This document shows, piece after piece, positions 48,601 through 59,966 of a DNA stretch of 64,000 nucleotides; position 1 is the stretch's first letter; each line of letters begins with the position of its first letter. The stretch is from the NCBI RefSeq assembly GCF_019320115.1, contig NC_089583.1, forward strand, positions 75,905,368-75,969,367, read 5' to 3'. Position numbers and translations under genes: made by a program. The stretch comes from Miscanthus floridulus (Eukaryota; Streptophyta; Magnoliopsida; Poales; Poaceae). The notes under the pieces are model-generated. The model searched no databases. It had not been told where the DNA came from and saw only the letters and a list, made by a program, of their open reading frames with translations.

Positions 48601-49049
48601 GATACACTAAGCATAAAGCACGAAAAAGGAATCTGAGACAAGAAAAACGAAAATGTATAAATTATAATAGACCAAGGAAACCTATCAAAACAGAGAGCTT
48701 ACTCACGCCACAATGAAAAGTAACAGAGGGAAGCCTCACATCCAGTATTACACAGAGATCAGGAGAGGGAATGAACGGATCCAGCAGCGAGGTGGGATGG
48801 ACAGATCTGGTAAATGGGATGAAAAAATAGAACAATTAGGCACACTTTATTGTTTTAAAGCAATGGAAAATTCAAAGTGTCAAACCAAACACATGAGACA
48901 TGCATATCTATCAAAACAAATTAAGTATTTTGAGTGACTGGATTGAATAGGTCATCACCATCTTGCTGTTGGGGTACCTTGCACTCTCTCATGTTATCCA
49001 TTTTCTTGTACCAGTTGGGACCTGCTCTGCTTGCTGAGATGCTCTCTCT
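45694..49049. other. AT-rich intergenic or intron-like sequence
   Basis: No coding domain was found. ORFs such as 47008-47418 (minus) and 48447-48716 (plus) have no known motifs and low coding character. The composition resembles plant introns, so this may be a gene relic together with 42507-43521. Confidence 0.4.
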
Positions 49050-49054
49050 CATAT

Positions 49055-50363
49055 TGTCGGTGTTTCGGACCGGGGGGTACTCAACCGACTAGTGAATTTG
49101 TTCTGCGTGCTCCCGATTCCGGATAGTGATGCAAAGAGACACAAGATTTATACTGGTTTGGGCAATCGGTGCCCTACGTCCAGTCTGAGAGATCGAACTT
49201 GTATTCCTTGCACCGAAGTGCTCGTAGTAGGGGGTTACAAGCTAAGGGAGAGAAGGAACTAGTCCTAGGTCTCAGTAGGGTGTCGTGTGGGCCGCCTGAG
49301 ACGTTGCTCTCAAGCGGCTGGAATGTGTGCGTGTGTGTTACCCAGTGTCCTCCTCCTTTTTCTAAGTGGCCCAAGTCCTCTCCTTTTATAGTTGAAGGGA
49401 GGACAAGGACAGTACATGTATTACTATGCGGCGTCGTGCCAATAGGGGTGGCACGTCCAAGCCCTGTGGCATGTTCCTGTAGCGGCGTGGACGTAGGAGT
49501 GGTCCGTCCTTGGAGTACTGGGGCGGCGTGGTTGTCCCATCAGATCCTGTGCGTCGTGGGAGCCCCGGGAATGCCTCGGAGCGGACGTGGCGGCGAACGT
49601 GCAAGCCACTGTGGATAGACTATGCGCGAGGCCGAGACTTGGTCAGTGCCAAGGCTTGCACTGCGGTGGGGGGGTCTCGGTAGGCACGAACCCCAAGATC
49701 GCCGAGGCCCTGGTGTACAGTGCCAAGGCCTTGTGCGGGCGGCTGATCGTGGGTACAGCGTTAGGACACAGTGGCCGGTAATCCCCGTCGTACCCTGTCC
49801 CAGCCGGTATGGCGCTGATCGTGGACACAGTGTTAGGATACAGTGGCCAGTAATCCCCGTCGTGTCCTGTCCCGGCCGGTATGGCGCTGATGCGACCTCG
49901 GGTCGCGTCGGCCATTCTGTGGCGTTGAGCCACTGTCCGGCTGAGATTGCGAGAGTGGTTGAAAGTATTAATGAGACGTGACGCGCTGTCGGGGGGGGGG
50001 GGGGGTCGACCGAGGCGGGGGGCGACGGGCTGCGGACGAGCCGGCCTCGAGCGGTACGGAGAATGAGGCCTCGCGCGAGACGGAGATCAGGCTCCTTGCC
50101 GAGGCCTCGCGCGAGAGGCCTCGCGCGATACGGAGAATGCACCTCCTGCCGAGGCCTTCTCCGGAGAGCCTCGGGCGAAGCGGAGTTTGCCTCAGGATGC
50201 CGAGACCTCCTGCTCGAGGCTTGAGGTGAGGAGGAGGACCCAGTGGGCTCGGTCGTGGCGGGTGAGGGGCCCACGACTTGCCTTCTAGTTTTTATTTATT
50301 AGATGGGACTCTAGCGACCCTTTTGATGTTTGCTTGGGGTACCCCATTCTAAGGTACCCGACA
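49055..50363 (-). mobile_element. Solo LTR of a gypsy-type retrotransposon, TSD CATAT
   Basis: On the minus strand the 1309-bp element starts TGTCGGGTACCTTAGAATGG and ends with CGAAACACCGACA. It is flanked by perfect 5-bp duplications CATAT (49050-49054 and 50364-50368). A minus-strand TATAAAAGGAG lies near 49380-49390. There is no internal domain. It contains a tandem duplication of about 70 bases (49745-49885, GGCGCTGATCGTGG...ACAGTG units) and a run of 15 G at 49991-50005. Confidence 0.9.
49382..49389 (-). promoter_or_regulatory. TATA box of the minus-strand solo LTR
   Basis: TATAAAAG is read on the minus strand (plus strand CTTTTATA), about 330 bases before the LTR end, a normal position for an LTR promoter. 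It would fire towards 49055. Confidence 0.5.
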
Positions 50364-50368
50364 CATAT

Positions 50369-51570
50369 TCTCTTCGATTGGAGCCAATTTGTCTTCACAC
50401 CTATAGCCTTTGTACATTGTTTTCCACAGCACCTAAAACCATATTTCAGATCCAAATATATTAGTTACAAACCTGCTAATCACAATACAATACCACAGGA
50501 AGTGCATATGTATGGCAGCTTGTTAAATTTACATCAAAACAAATTAGCTGATTGCATGTCCAACGTCTATTTTTTAGAACCTGATATAGGGGTACCTTAA
50601 ATTTATAGCAAAATAAATTATGTTCCCAGGCACACAGGGAACTAAATAGTGGAGCTCTAAACATCATAAAGTATTCAAATATTTGCCACATCCATCAAAA
50701 TTAGTTTAGTTTGGAAAGGGCAAAGGGAAAATAACACAAACGATAAATTAAGAACGGAAAGGAGATAAGATATGGAGGTGAATGCATACCGGTCTAATAG
50801 AAACTGCAGAGTGTAAGTTCTTTGCTCAATTCATAATTAGTGCTCTTCTTTACCACAATGGGTCGAGCTCCTGTGAAATGCTAAAAATAATCCTTTAATT
50901 AGCAGGCACATGAACAAATAAATAGTAGAACTCTAAACAGTGAAAATTAAATTCAAATATCAGGCATATTAGTGGTAGTGGACTCATTCAGCTGGAACCA
51001 AACTTGACAAATCTATTGGTGAGAGGATAACTACCAGCAAATCAAGAACTTAAAGAAAATAGAAGCAGGCAAACAAGAAGAAAGGAGATGAGGAGATTAC
51101 CAGGATGGATGGATCTGGCTACGGAGGCACCGGATCAAGCATGGAGGCACCAGATCCGGCTGTGGAGTCGCCGGAGCAGCCACCAGTGAGCAGCCCATGG
51201 TGCAGCCGTATACGTAAAGAAGAGAGGGGATCCGCCTGAGCTCACGTCCACCCTTGGGGCCCACCCCGCCGCCGCACCACCATGTCGGGGAGAGCACTCA
51301 CCCAGCACCACCGCGCCACCTCCGCATGGGAGCCCACCATTGCTGAGGCCATGATGCCGGGACGGTGCGCACTCGCCCTGCGTCGCCACGGCGCCTCCGT
51401 GTGGGGCCCACCCTAGGTGAGGCCGCACGCCGAGGCCGCTGTGCCGCCCACTAGAGCCTCCGCCGGATCCGTCCATCCATATGCCCGCACCGCAAAGAAG
51501 AGAGAGGGAGGAGCAGTGAGGTAGAGAGCGGAGCCAGGGAGAAGCGAGTGGAGAGGCAGATGACAGTGAA
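50369..51570. other. Intergenic sequence, no gene recognised
   Basis: AT-rich to 51090, then GC-rich. No terminal repeats or domains were found. Confidence 0.4.
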
Positions 51571-52335
51571 GGCTGCCTAGGACGGATGCGCGGGGGAGGG
51601 TGCCGTGGAGGAGGGGGCGAAGGCCGGAGCCGCTCGAGGTTGAGGCCGGACGCGCGGGGGATGGGGGGCCATGGAGGAGGCGGTTCTAGGCCGCCAGTCT
51701 GGAGCTGCTCGGTGGTCGAAAGACTGGAGGAGGAAGCCAGACACGCGGGGGACGTGGAGGAGAAGCCGGTCGCCGTGCTTGAGGACAAAGGAGGAGCGAC
51801 TAGGCAAGCGGGGCGAGACGCGGGGAGGAACGAGTGTGTTGTGTGCGACTCCGCCGACTTGCCTGCGAGTGCGACGCAGCCATGCGGGGTGTCACGAGAA
51901 GCACAAAAAAATCCAGCCTGCTGCTCACCGTGCTACAAAGCAGAGCAGCTGCCTCCACTGCCCACGAGAAGGCTCACTATTCATGTCGCTAGAAGCTCGC
52001 AAGGACGTGGTGGTGGCCGGCTTTCTCGTAGATGGTGAAGCAGCAGTTCCCGGGCGAATCTACTACTGCCTACCGACCGGATCTGAGGGGGCTCGGCCTC
52101 CTGCCGCCGCCAGGGACGTAACCGCACGGGCTGCCGGTGCCGTCGACGCGGGTAGGGCTACGCTGCGGCTATGGGATGCCTTTTCGCGCAGGGATGGGTG
52201 CGCGGCCGGAGCGCTGCTGCGGTGTTGCCGCCGGGGAGCCCGCCACCTCGCCTCTGATCCATATTGGGAGCACATCCATCGGGATGAGAGAGAGGAGAAC
52301 GATTTGAAATGGCCCCGGAGAAGGTCGAAAGAAGG
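51571..52335. other. GC-rich stretch with overlapping ORFs on both strands
   Basis: ORFs of 217 codons (minus, 51135-51788) and 225 codons (plus, 51671-52348) overlap here. Both are rich in Ser, Pro, Arg and Gly and contain no domain I recognise. This looks like the CpG-rich 5' end of an old gene or a captured gene fragment rather than a working gene. Confidence 0.35.
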
Positions 52336-52450
52336 TGGGCACATTTAATGCCATCCTTTACATGCGGAGATTTTTTACACGCGTGAAGTAGGTCCAAAGC
52401 AGGTGGGCACATTTAATGCCTCCCCTTTACATGCAGAGATTTTTCACACA
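52336..52450. repeat. Two-unit repeat, possible right terminal repeat
   Basis: The units GGTGGGCACATTTAATGCCATCC and GGTGGGCACATTTAATGCCTCCC (first 20 bases identical), 66 bases apart, each continue with TTTACATGC.GAGATTTTT. The reverse complement resembles the units at 40085-40210. Confidence 0.6.
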
Positions 52451-52774
52451 CGTAGAGACGCCCGCTCCTCCTACAACCTCGCATGCCTACCGATGCAAAG
52501 TACACATACAGTTATATTGTCCTTGCACGCATGGTCATTCAATTTTTCATCTACTTCATTGAATGCGTCCACTTGCTTCATCTATCCACTGCCGAATGTA
52601 TGGAGGAAGGCCGGTTGTGAAGTGCTTCATCTGAGTCGTGGAATTTCTATCTAACGCACCAACTAAATAGAACGTACGTGGACACCTAGGAGGCCGTCTT
52701 TTCGGCGTGCCTTCATATCTCTAATTGTGGTGTTTTTTTAGATGAAGACAGGACCTATAAGAAACTACATAATT

Positions 52775-53112
52775 GCCCTGTTTGGATCCATGGGTTAGAG
52801 CCAGTTTGGGCTAGTTGGAGCTCAACTAGCCCTAAAATAGCCAAACAGGAGGGCTAGAGTGGGTTATTTGCAACTAGCCCACCCTAAAAAACTATCCCCC
52901 AAAGAGATGATTATTTGGGCTAGTTGGGGCTATTTGAGGTGGGGTCCACTGTTTTATCTCTACTTTCACCCACACCAATGATTTGGAAAGCACATTTATT
53001 ATCATTTTAACCCTTGTATCCAAACATCTCTTAGGCTAGAGTTAGTTCAGGGCTAGTCCTGAGCTAGAAACTAACTCTAACCTCTAGCTGTGCTAGAGTA
53101 TCAAACAGGGCC
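52775..53112. mobile_element. MITE with GCCCTGTTTG terminal repeats
   Basis: The left end reads GCCCTGTTTGGATCC, and the right end is the inverse of GGCCCTGTTTGATAC. The interior is full of GGGCTAGTT / AACTAGCCC words in both orientations, giving a strong fold-back structure. No target duplication is clear, so the superfamily (PIF/Harbinger or hAT) is left open. Confidence 0.65.
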
Positions 53113-53339
53113 AATGTGTTTTTACAGGTTACACGTGAGTAGTTAGATGCTTTCATCTTTTGTCATATTACCATCCATATCATGATATGTATTTGATTGA
53201 TAGGTGTTTTAAACATAGCGTTTTGCTAGGCTTTACTTAAGATGGATTGTTACTTTCCATTAAAATACTTCGAGCTATAATCATGAAGAATGAAAGGAAT
53301 ATTTTTCTCACCGTCCTCATATACAGCGCTACAAAGTCC

Positions 53340-53386
53340 CCATGTTACACTACAAAATCCCCACAGCAACGTGGGGTATCATCTAG
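53340..53386 (+). mobile_element. Helitron 3' terminus
   Basis: A hairpin CCCCAC-AGCAAC-GTGGGG (53359-53376) is followed 6 bases later by CTAG (53383-53386) and then host T. This is the standard 3' end of grass Helitrons. The 5' end (TC after A) was not identified, so the length of the element is unknown. Confidence 0.75.
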
Positions 53387-53439
53387 TATTATAAGATTCA
53401 AACTCTTTTTTTCCCCATAATTAAGAAATCTCCAAGAAT

Positions 53440-53440
<1 letters not shown>

Positions 53441-53519
<79 letters not shown>
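53441..53519. repeat. (AC)n-(AT)n compound microsatellite
   Basis: (AC)22 at 53441-53484 is followed by AT alternation to 53519, directly next to the MITE at 53520. Confidence 0.95.
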
Positions 53520-53522
<3 letters not shown>

Positions 53523-53779
53523 CTACTGTTCTGCAGCTGGCCATAGAATAACTTATTCTATGGCCACTTTGAGTTATAATAATTACTATGCTAATTTACC
53601 AGATTATAGTAACTCATTACTAAGTGATTTACTATAACATTATGGTAAATATCACCGTGAGTTACAGTAACATGAGTATCGTAAATGCATATTCATGTTA
53701 TCGTAAATTAGTACAAATATTATGGTACATCAAGGTGGCTACAGAATAAGTTATTTTATGGCTAGCTGCTGAATAGCCT

Positions 53780-53784
<5 letters not shown>
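53520..53784. mobile_element. Micron-like MITE embedded in (TA)n
   Basis: The left end GCAGCTGGCCATAGAATAAC and the following TTATTCTATGGCCACTTT are matched in inverse at the right end (AAGGTGGCTACAGAATAAG ... GCTAGCTGCTGAATAGC), about 45 imperfect bases. Both sides are (TA)n: 53485-53519 and 53785-53840. Micron elements described in rice show the same (TA)n flanks. There is no ORF. Confidence 0.75.

Positions 53785-53840
<56 letters not shown>
53785..53840. repeat. (TA)28 microsatellite
   Basis: 56 bases of TA alternation bound the MITE on its right side. Confidence 0.95.
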
Positions 53841-53842
<2 letters not shown>

Positions 53843-54606
53843 ATCCACAACAACTTTAGTATATGGAGGGGAGAGGGAAAGAAGAACTAGCTCTCTACGC
53901 CTCTAAACCTCGGAGTGTTCATCTTCTATCATCTCTTTGCATTATTTTGCACTCCCACCCTACCTTTTGGTCTTTGGTCAGCGTATAGAAGCTAGGCCAT
54001 CGAAAAAGTCAACAAATCAACAAATTTATTTGCGTCATCAATGAAATTAAATGGAAAAACTTGACAATCCTTATCGTATCTTTAGCTTTCTATAGCAAAT
54101 TAAATTGGCGTCCTAAAACATAATAACTAGAGTAATTTAGAACCAGAATTTCATAGGAATGGTTTAATTTTACAGAAAAAAACATAAAAAAATTTGAGTA
54201 TTTCAAACGGGACACTCAGGTTATTATAACATGAAAACAGAAACAAAGCTTCTTAGCGTCCGTTAGACTCTTCCTTGCACCAGTACAGTGCCGCGCGTCG
54301 CCGGCAGCTGAGCTCTCTCGAAAAGTGCATACACTAGAGTTCGTGCCGACGGGACGGGGCCCTGCCAGCTGCGGCACGTCTTGGCGAGTTCGTGCGTGGT
54401 GACTGGCGAGCTGTACCCCAACGCCGGTCCCCGGTCCCGCCACAAACTCTGAGACCCACCTTTCACAGGCCAAACTCACGCGGGCCACGGCTTGACTCCT
54501 CCAGGCGGGCCTTGGGCCACGGTTGCCTCACACGCAGGCAGGCCGGAGTTCCCTTGGTGTGGCGGGCGCAGCCAGGCCGGGGACCCGGATTCCCTCCCTT
54601 GCTCAA
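53841..54606. other. Intergenic sequence, nothing recognised
   Basis: AT-rich to 54240, then GC-rich. The ORFs at 54216-54488 show no domains. Confidence 0.4.
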
Positions 54607-54614
54607 CGGGCTCT

Positions 54615-55166
54615 TAAGCCTGGGCAAAATACCCGATACCCATTACCCGTACCCGAATTACCCGAATTCGGACCCGAATTACCTGAACCCGAGGTACCGA
54701 TCCTAAATTCGGATAGCGATTTTGATTACCCGAAATTAGTTTGGGTAATTCGGGTAATATCCCCCGGTACCCAAACTACCCGAACTACCCAAAGATTTAT
54801 TTTGTCTTTGTATTCATCATGTGTTGTTAGCTGAACCATTTAACTTATCACTTTATTAGAATATAATTCTCTCTATTTGAATGAGTGACTATAATATATT
54901 ATTCTCTACAAATTGCTATTGAAATTCTATACAAATTACTGCTGAAATTATGTATAGATCGCTACTGAAATTTAGTGTAGTTTGTTGTTTTCTGTAAATT
55001 TGGGTATATCGGGTAATACCCGAACCCGAACCCGAATTATCGGGTACCCGAATTTGCGGGTAGTGTTTTTTCAGAGGTAATATCGGGTAGCAATTTTTAT
55101 TACCCGAATTTTGAATTACTCGAATTACCCAACTGAAAAAATCGGGTAACCCGAACGCCCAGGCTT
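54615..55166. mobile_element. hAT-like non-autonomous element with ACCCGAA subterminal repeats
   Basis: The ends are TAAGCCTGGGC and GCCCAGGCTT (inverse). Flanks are CGGGCTCT (54607-54614) and CGGGCTCG (55167-55174), an 8-bp duplication with one mismatch, as expected of hAT elements. Near both ends there are many ACCCGAA / TTCGGGT words. The middle (54830-55000) is AT-rich and carries no transposase. Confidence 0.8.
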
Positions 55167-55174
55167 CGGGCTCG

Positions 55175-56686
55175 ATCTCGCGTAACCTGGCCGCAACCGC
55201 CGAGCGTCACCTTTCCTTGTCACGGCACACGGCAGCAAGCAAAACGTTCTCCGGCGAGGGGCCCCACCGGATCCAGCGCCGGTGCAAAGCGGGATGCCCT
55301 GACGTGAAACCATCTTGACTTGCACGCACGCACGCACGTACGGGAGGGGAGGAAATCCACTCCACCGGCCTCTGCTGATTCGCCCGTCCTTTTCCCTGCA
55401 TCATCCCATTCCCCCCCGTGCTATCGTGCGGTGCGATTACTACCGGTCGTTGGACGGCGGCGCACTAGCGCTCAGCTTCAAGCTCGACTGCAACTACCAC
55501 TCATGTAATAAGATTATATATATATATTCCTAGCTTGACGCTGCTTGCGTGATGTGACACTTTTTAACCTCCTTTTGACCGTTTACATTCACATGCGCAT
55601 GGGTACATGTTCATACATGCAATGCAATGCAACGCAAAAACCTGATGCACCACCTCCATCCACCTGTATCGATCGCCCACAGTAGAGCTGTGCTGCGAGC
55701 CCGCGAGGCCGGTACAGTGCGCTGATGGTCCTCCACACGCATCACGCGCCGCCGTGCCCGTACGTGTCGCTGAGACCGCCTGAGAGCTCGCTCACCCAAG
55801 TGACCCAGCCTATCTATGCCTATCTGTCCGCAGGGGCAACTAAGCTACTTTGGCATTTGTTGTCGTTGGGGGTTCCTGATTTTGTCCGCATGCTGTCCTC
55901 TCGCAGCACTTGTCCGCTGGAAGGTCGCCCAGGAACATCAGGAGCAGGGAGCCTGATCAGAGGTTTCGAAGCATTAAAAAAACGGTTCAGCCAATGGACA
56001 TCTTTTACTAGAATTAGTGGTACTTTTCAGTTATGGGATATTGTTTTTCTCTCCTAACATTCTTAGAGGACTATTAGGGTGCTCCATGAGATCTACGGCA
56101 ATAGGGTGCTAGCCCCCCTGGATCCGCCCTGGATGGCAATGGAAGTTGGGTTATCCTTGGATCTCTTTGGATTTTGGATGTTAGTTGGATTTTCATTTAT
56201 CATGCTTACTTCTATTTTTCACAAGGAAAGCCAACGGAAGGCCTCCCGGTGCCAACACTAAAGCTTTGGGTATTGATTGTCACTAGACTTCATGCTCTCT
56301 ATTACAGTTGTTCCTAAGTAAAATTCTAGGTTTAACTAAATTTGTAACTTCTCCCACATAAAAAAGGTAAATTATGGAAATACATTTATAACACATCCAA
56401 TTAAACTCGTTCCAAATCGTAATTATTATTATCATTTTCTACAAATTTGGTTAACATTAGAATGGTTCACTGCTACCACAAGTGAAAATCTCTTACTTCT
56501 AGGTTTGGAATGGACTATATTAGATTATGATGGATATTAGCCTACATGATAGTGTCTAAGGTTCTTGTCTAATTTTAGGTTAATCAATTTTGATGCAAAT
56601 GTCATGTCTTTGATGTGGGACCGTGCATGTTGATCAGGTCATACTAGCTTCTACTAAATATCTTATGGCCATTTTCGTGCATATAC
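55175..56686. other. Intergenic sequence, nothing recognised
   Basis: GC-rich at first, with (GCAC)n-like words near 55322-55340. The ORF at 55725-56057 has no recognisable domain. Confidence 0.4.
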
Positions 56687-56975
56687 TCCCCCCATTCCAA
56701 GTTATATATAAATCGTTTTGGTCTTGTCCTAAGTTATATTTGTCCAACATTGATGAAGTTCCATGTATCTTTTATTATATGTCTATAGTATACTTCCTAC
56801 ATTCAAAACTAGTAAAGTTGTTTTAGTTTTGTCCTGAGTTAAATTTGTCAAGTTTATGGTGGAACTAATGAATCTAGTTTGATGTTATAGATATACGTGC
56901 ATGTTTCTATAAACTTGGTCAAAGTTAACAAATTTGACTTGTAGATCAAAGCTAAAATGATTTACATTTTGGAAC
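56687..56975. mobile_element. Degenerate Stowaway-like MITE
   Basis: It starts ACTCCCCCCATTCCAAGTTATA, and the phrase AAATCGTTTTGGTCTTGTCCT is echoed at 56813-56837 (AAGTTGTTTTAGTTTTGTCCT). The right part AAAATGATTTACATTTTGGAAC is a partial inverse of the left end, but the final GGGAGTA is lost. It looks like two related MITE copies fused or nested. Confidence 0.45.
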
Positions 56976-57654
56976 ACTTCACTCTAAAAAGTGAAAGAGC
57001 TTTGCATCGGGAACATTTTCTTTATTTCTATAAAGTTTTCTCACCGAACCAAATTCTTTTCTTTGTGAGGTTCGAATTCATGAGTAGCATATGACAATAG
57101 TGTGCAATTTACCTTCTCAAATATACATATAGCAGCGTATAAATAATCAAAGTATATAAGAAACAAACTTCACCTTATTAAAAAAAACTAGGGAACTAAA
57201 ATAACACTTCATTTCGCAAAAAGAAAGAAGAGCTTCAAATTGAGGTGCATAAATTACGAATGAACGGAATGCAGCATGCTACCAATACACCTTACGTTGA
57301 ACCCCAGAATCCCAGACATTGAACACATTTGTACACCCATATCACCATTTTCCCAATTCCTAGAATTCAGTAATCAGTACCGTGAGCATGACAACATGAA
57401 CATACAAAGGGATACATAAAACGCTCCCCCCTGAATGGCTAAACCTCAAGTTATCGCTGCCACGCACATCGTGCATGCAGACATGCACTGATGCACCACA
57501 CCATTATACCCAAAGAAACCATAGGCGCCAAAGGATTGAAACGATGGCTAAACTTATACTAGCAGCTATGCTAAATAACTTGCATATATGCGCGTTTATG
57601 CATCCATGCAAAGCATAAACGCAGCTCATATGCTGCAGGAACGCAGCGTGTGTG
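56976..57654. other. Intergenic sequence and probable 3' untranslated region of the bHLH gene
   Basis: No ORF or transposon was seen. The bHLH gene on the minus strand ends at 57655, so its 3' untranslated region should lie in about 57300-57654. Confidence 0.4.
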
Positions 57655-59966
57655 CTACACCGAACACTGCTCCTGCGCGCCATAGTTCATGCGCTGCCTC
57701 TTGATGCTCCCGCCACCACCACCAGACGACGAAGTGTCGCTGCTCGCCGTCCTGCGGTCCATGACGCCGCGCAGGGCCTCCTGGACCGACGCGATGCACT
57801 CGTGCCTCCGGTGCGAGGCAGTGCGCTCGCCGTCGCCGTGCACGGAGGCGTTAGGCGGCCGATGCCCATCCTCCTCCTCCTCGTCGTCGCCGGCCTGGTC
57901 GGCTCCGATGCTGTCCGCAGTGATAAGGAGCAAGCTCCGGACGCGCCCACCGAGCGTGGTGATCTCCGCCCGGCGTGCGCGCATCCCGAGAGTGGCGAGC
58001 GCCCGCACGATGTCCGGGATGAGGTCCGGGCGATCCTCGCAGCAGAGCGACGCGCGCACCACGAGCCGCCCGGCGCCGTCGGCCCCCGCGTCCACGGACA
58101 GCTCGTCGGCCTCCGTCGGCAGCAGCTGCTGCGCCCGCCCAGCTGCACCTCCGTCGTCGCCCCCGACGGTGGTGGCCATCATCATCGCCGAGGTCTGGCG
58201 CTTCAGCTCCTTCACGTGGTCGAGCACCTCGGCCAGCAGCGACGCTTTGTCGGTCTGCATACACACGCGTGCGAATACAAGCACATACAATCACACGGGT
58301 GTGGATCGATTTTAACAGTCAGCATGAACATTACTATCTCAGGGAGCATGATGATTAGTCTCGCTTAGACCTTCGAATAGGGTGGCGCACTCACACTAGT
58401 GAAATGATCGAGCTAGTGTGAGCGTGGAGAGAAAAGGCCTGAAAGAATTGCGGTACTCTCGCTCGCGGTGCAGCTTTTCTCTCTGCATACACATATGGCC
58501 TTTCGAGCTTTTACACTATACGCGTGTAGGTGTCGTACTGCAACATGTACTAGATGTATAGTGCCTGCTCTGACATGGTATGTGTAACGCAAACGCATTC
58601 ATGTCATGTCGCACAGGGCATTGAAGCCGGTTTCCCCTGTAGCCCAAGCAGGAACAGCGGCTTCCGTGTAGGAAAGATTTGTGCTGCCTCCTCGATCGGT
58701 AGTCTTGTCGTCCTATCAGGAGTTTAATTTGGCAACATATCATATGCGCCGTGCGTGCTGCGCCCTGCCTACTTAACAAAGCCCATTACCACTATTAATG
58801 TCCACCACTTGTTAACACCAACATCGTTTGTATATATGCAACATCTATATTGTAGATGTTACATGAATATATAGTACTATATACAGCCATAAGCATTCAC
58901 CGGTGAATGTGAAGGCTGGAATCTTTTTTTCCCGTAATCTAAAAAAATATAGTACTATGTACTATCACTATATACTTCTAATTTTATCCTTTCCCTTGAA
59001 TGCTGCAATACTACTTTTTATACTAGCACTAATGCATGATGTTAGGTAGGGGGAAACCTCAAGCCTGTAGCAAAGTACATCCTTGGAAGCAGCTTCATCA
59101 TGTAATGATGCGAAGTAACACTTTTTCTCAAAGCTATATCTAAGCTCTACGTCCAAGTCAAATTGATTCAAACTAACCTTAACCTTTATTTTCCTTTCTA
59201 ACACAAGACCTAAGCAGTCAAAATATGCTCCTATATAGCTAGCTATCCTTGTAGTTTTCATGCGGGCCTTAACTAGCCGACCAGCCATGATTCTTACCTC
59301 GCTTAGGCTAGGCTCATCTATCCGTGGCTGTTTCCATTATATATGTATCTTGCAACTTCTTAGCCAAGTTGATCCATTGACGATTGCACCAATGAGAACG
59401 ACGGCGATCGACGAACAAGATGCAAGTATCAAAATCACCAAAAATGGTGACGCGTTAATTTTATGTGAATATTAGCAAGTTTAGATCGTGGAGATATATA
59501 TAGTGATCGATTGTAATAGTGCAACACAAATCAATCCAATGATCACCTTGGTGGTGTTTGGGAGAAGGCTTCTGAGCCTGGCGAGGTGCCCGTTGATCCG
59601 CTGCCGGCGGCGGCGCTCGGCCTCGCTGTGGCTCCGTGAGGCCGCCAGCGCCTTGGCGTCCATCATCTCCCGTGCCGTCATCCGCCCCAGCTCCGCCTGA
59701 AGGCTCCCCAGCAGCCCCGACACCACCGCCTTCCCGCTCCCCTCCGCCGCGCGCTGCTGCTGCTGCTGCACCGCGTCGAAACCGAAGCCGAACACCCCGC
59801 CATGCCCGAGCCCGAGCCCGCCGACGCCGTCGCCGCAGGCGTAAGCCCCCATGGCGGCGCCGAGGCCCGCCACCGCCGCCGGCTCGGAGAACGGTGTCGC
59901 GCCGAGCCACGGGAGCAGCTGATGCGTGGCCTCCTGGCTCCCGTGCTCGATGCCTCCCTCCCACAT
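57655..59966 (-). CDS. bHLH-ACT transcription factor (TMO5/bHLH30-like group), two exons
   Basis: Exon 1 is 59547-59966 (140 codons) and exon 2 is 57655-58254 (199 codons plus stop), joined in phase 0. The donor is AAG|GTGATC at 59546 and the acceptor CAG|ACC at 58255; the intron is 1292 bases. The predicted protein has 339 residues. The basic region HSEAERRRRQRI (113-124) has the H113-E117-R121 pattern of E-box/G-box binders. Helix 1 ends LRSLLPNTTK and helix 2 is TDKASLLAEVLDHVKELKRQ (141-160), so the intron splits the bHLH domain at its loop, as is usual in this group. Residues about 192-255 (VRASLCCEDRPDLIPDIVRA ... GGRVRSLLLITAD) form an ACT-like domain for dimerisation. There is a short Gln run at 67-71. 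Relatives in Arabidopsis are bHLH30, 32 (TMO5), 51, 106 and 107. It acts in the nucleus. The two exons look intact. Confidence 0.9.

Noticed and set aside
51135..52348. GC-rich ORFs of 217 and 225 codons
   Set aside because: No recognisable domain and overlapping frames on both strands; noted as a GC-rich stretch only.
57652..58368. Plus-strand 238- and 208-codon ORFs over the bHLH exon 2
   Set aside because: They are shadows of the minus-strand bHLH-ACT coding exon.
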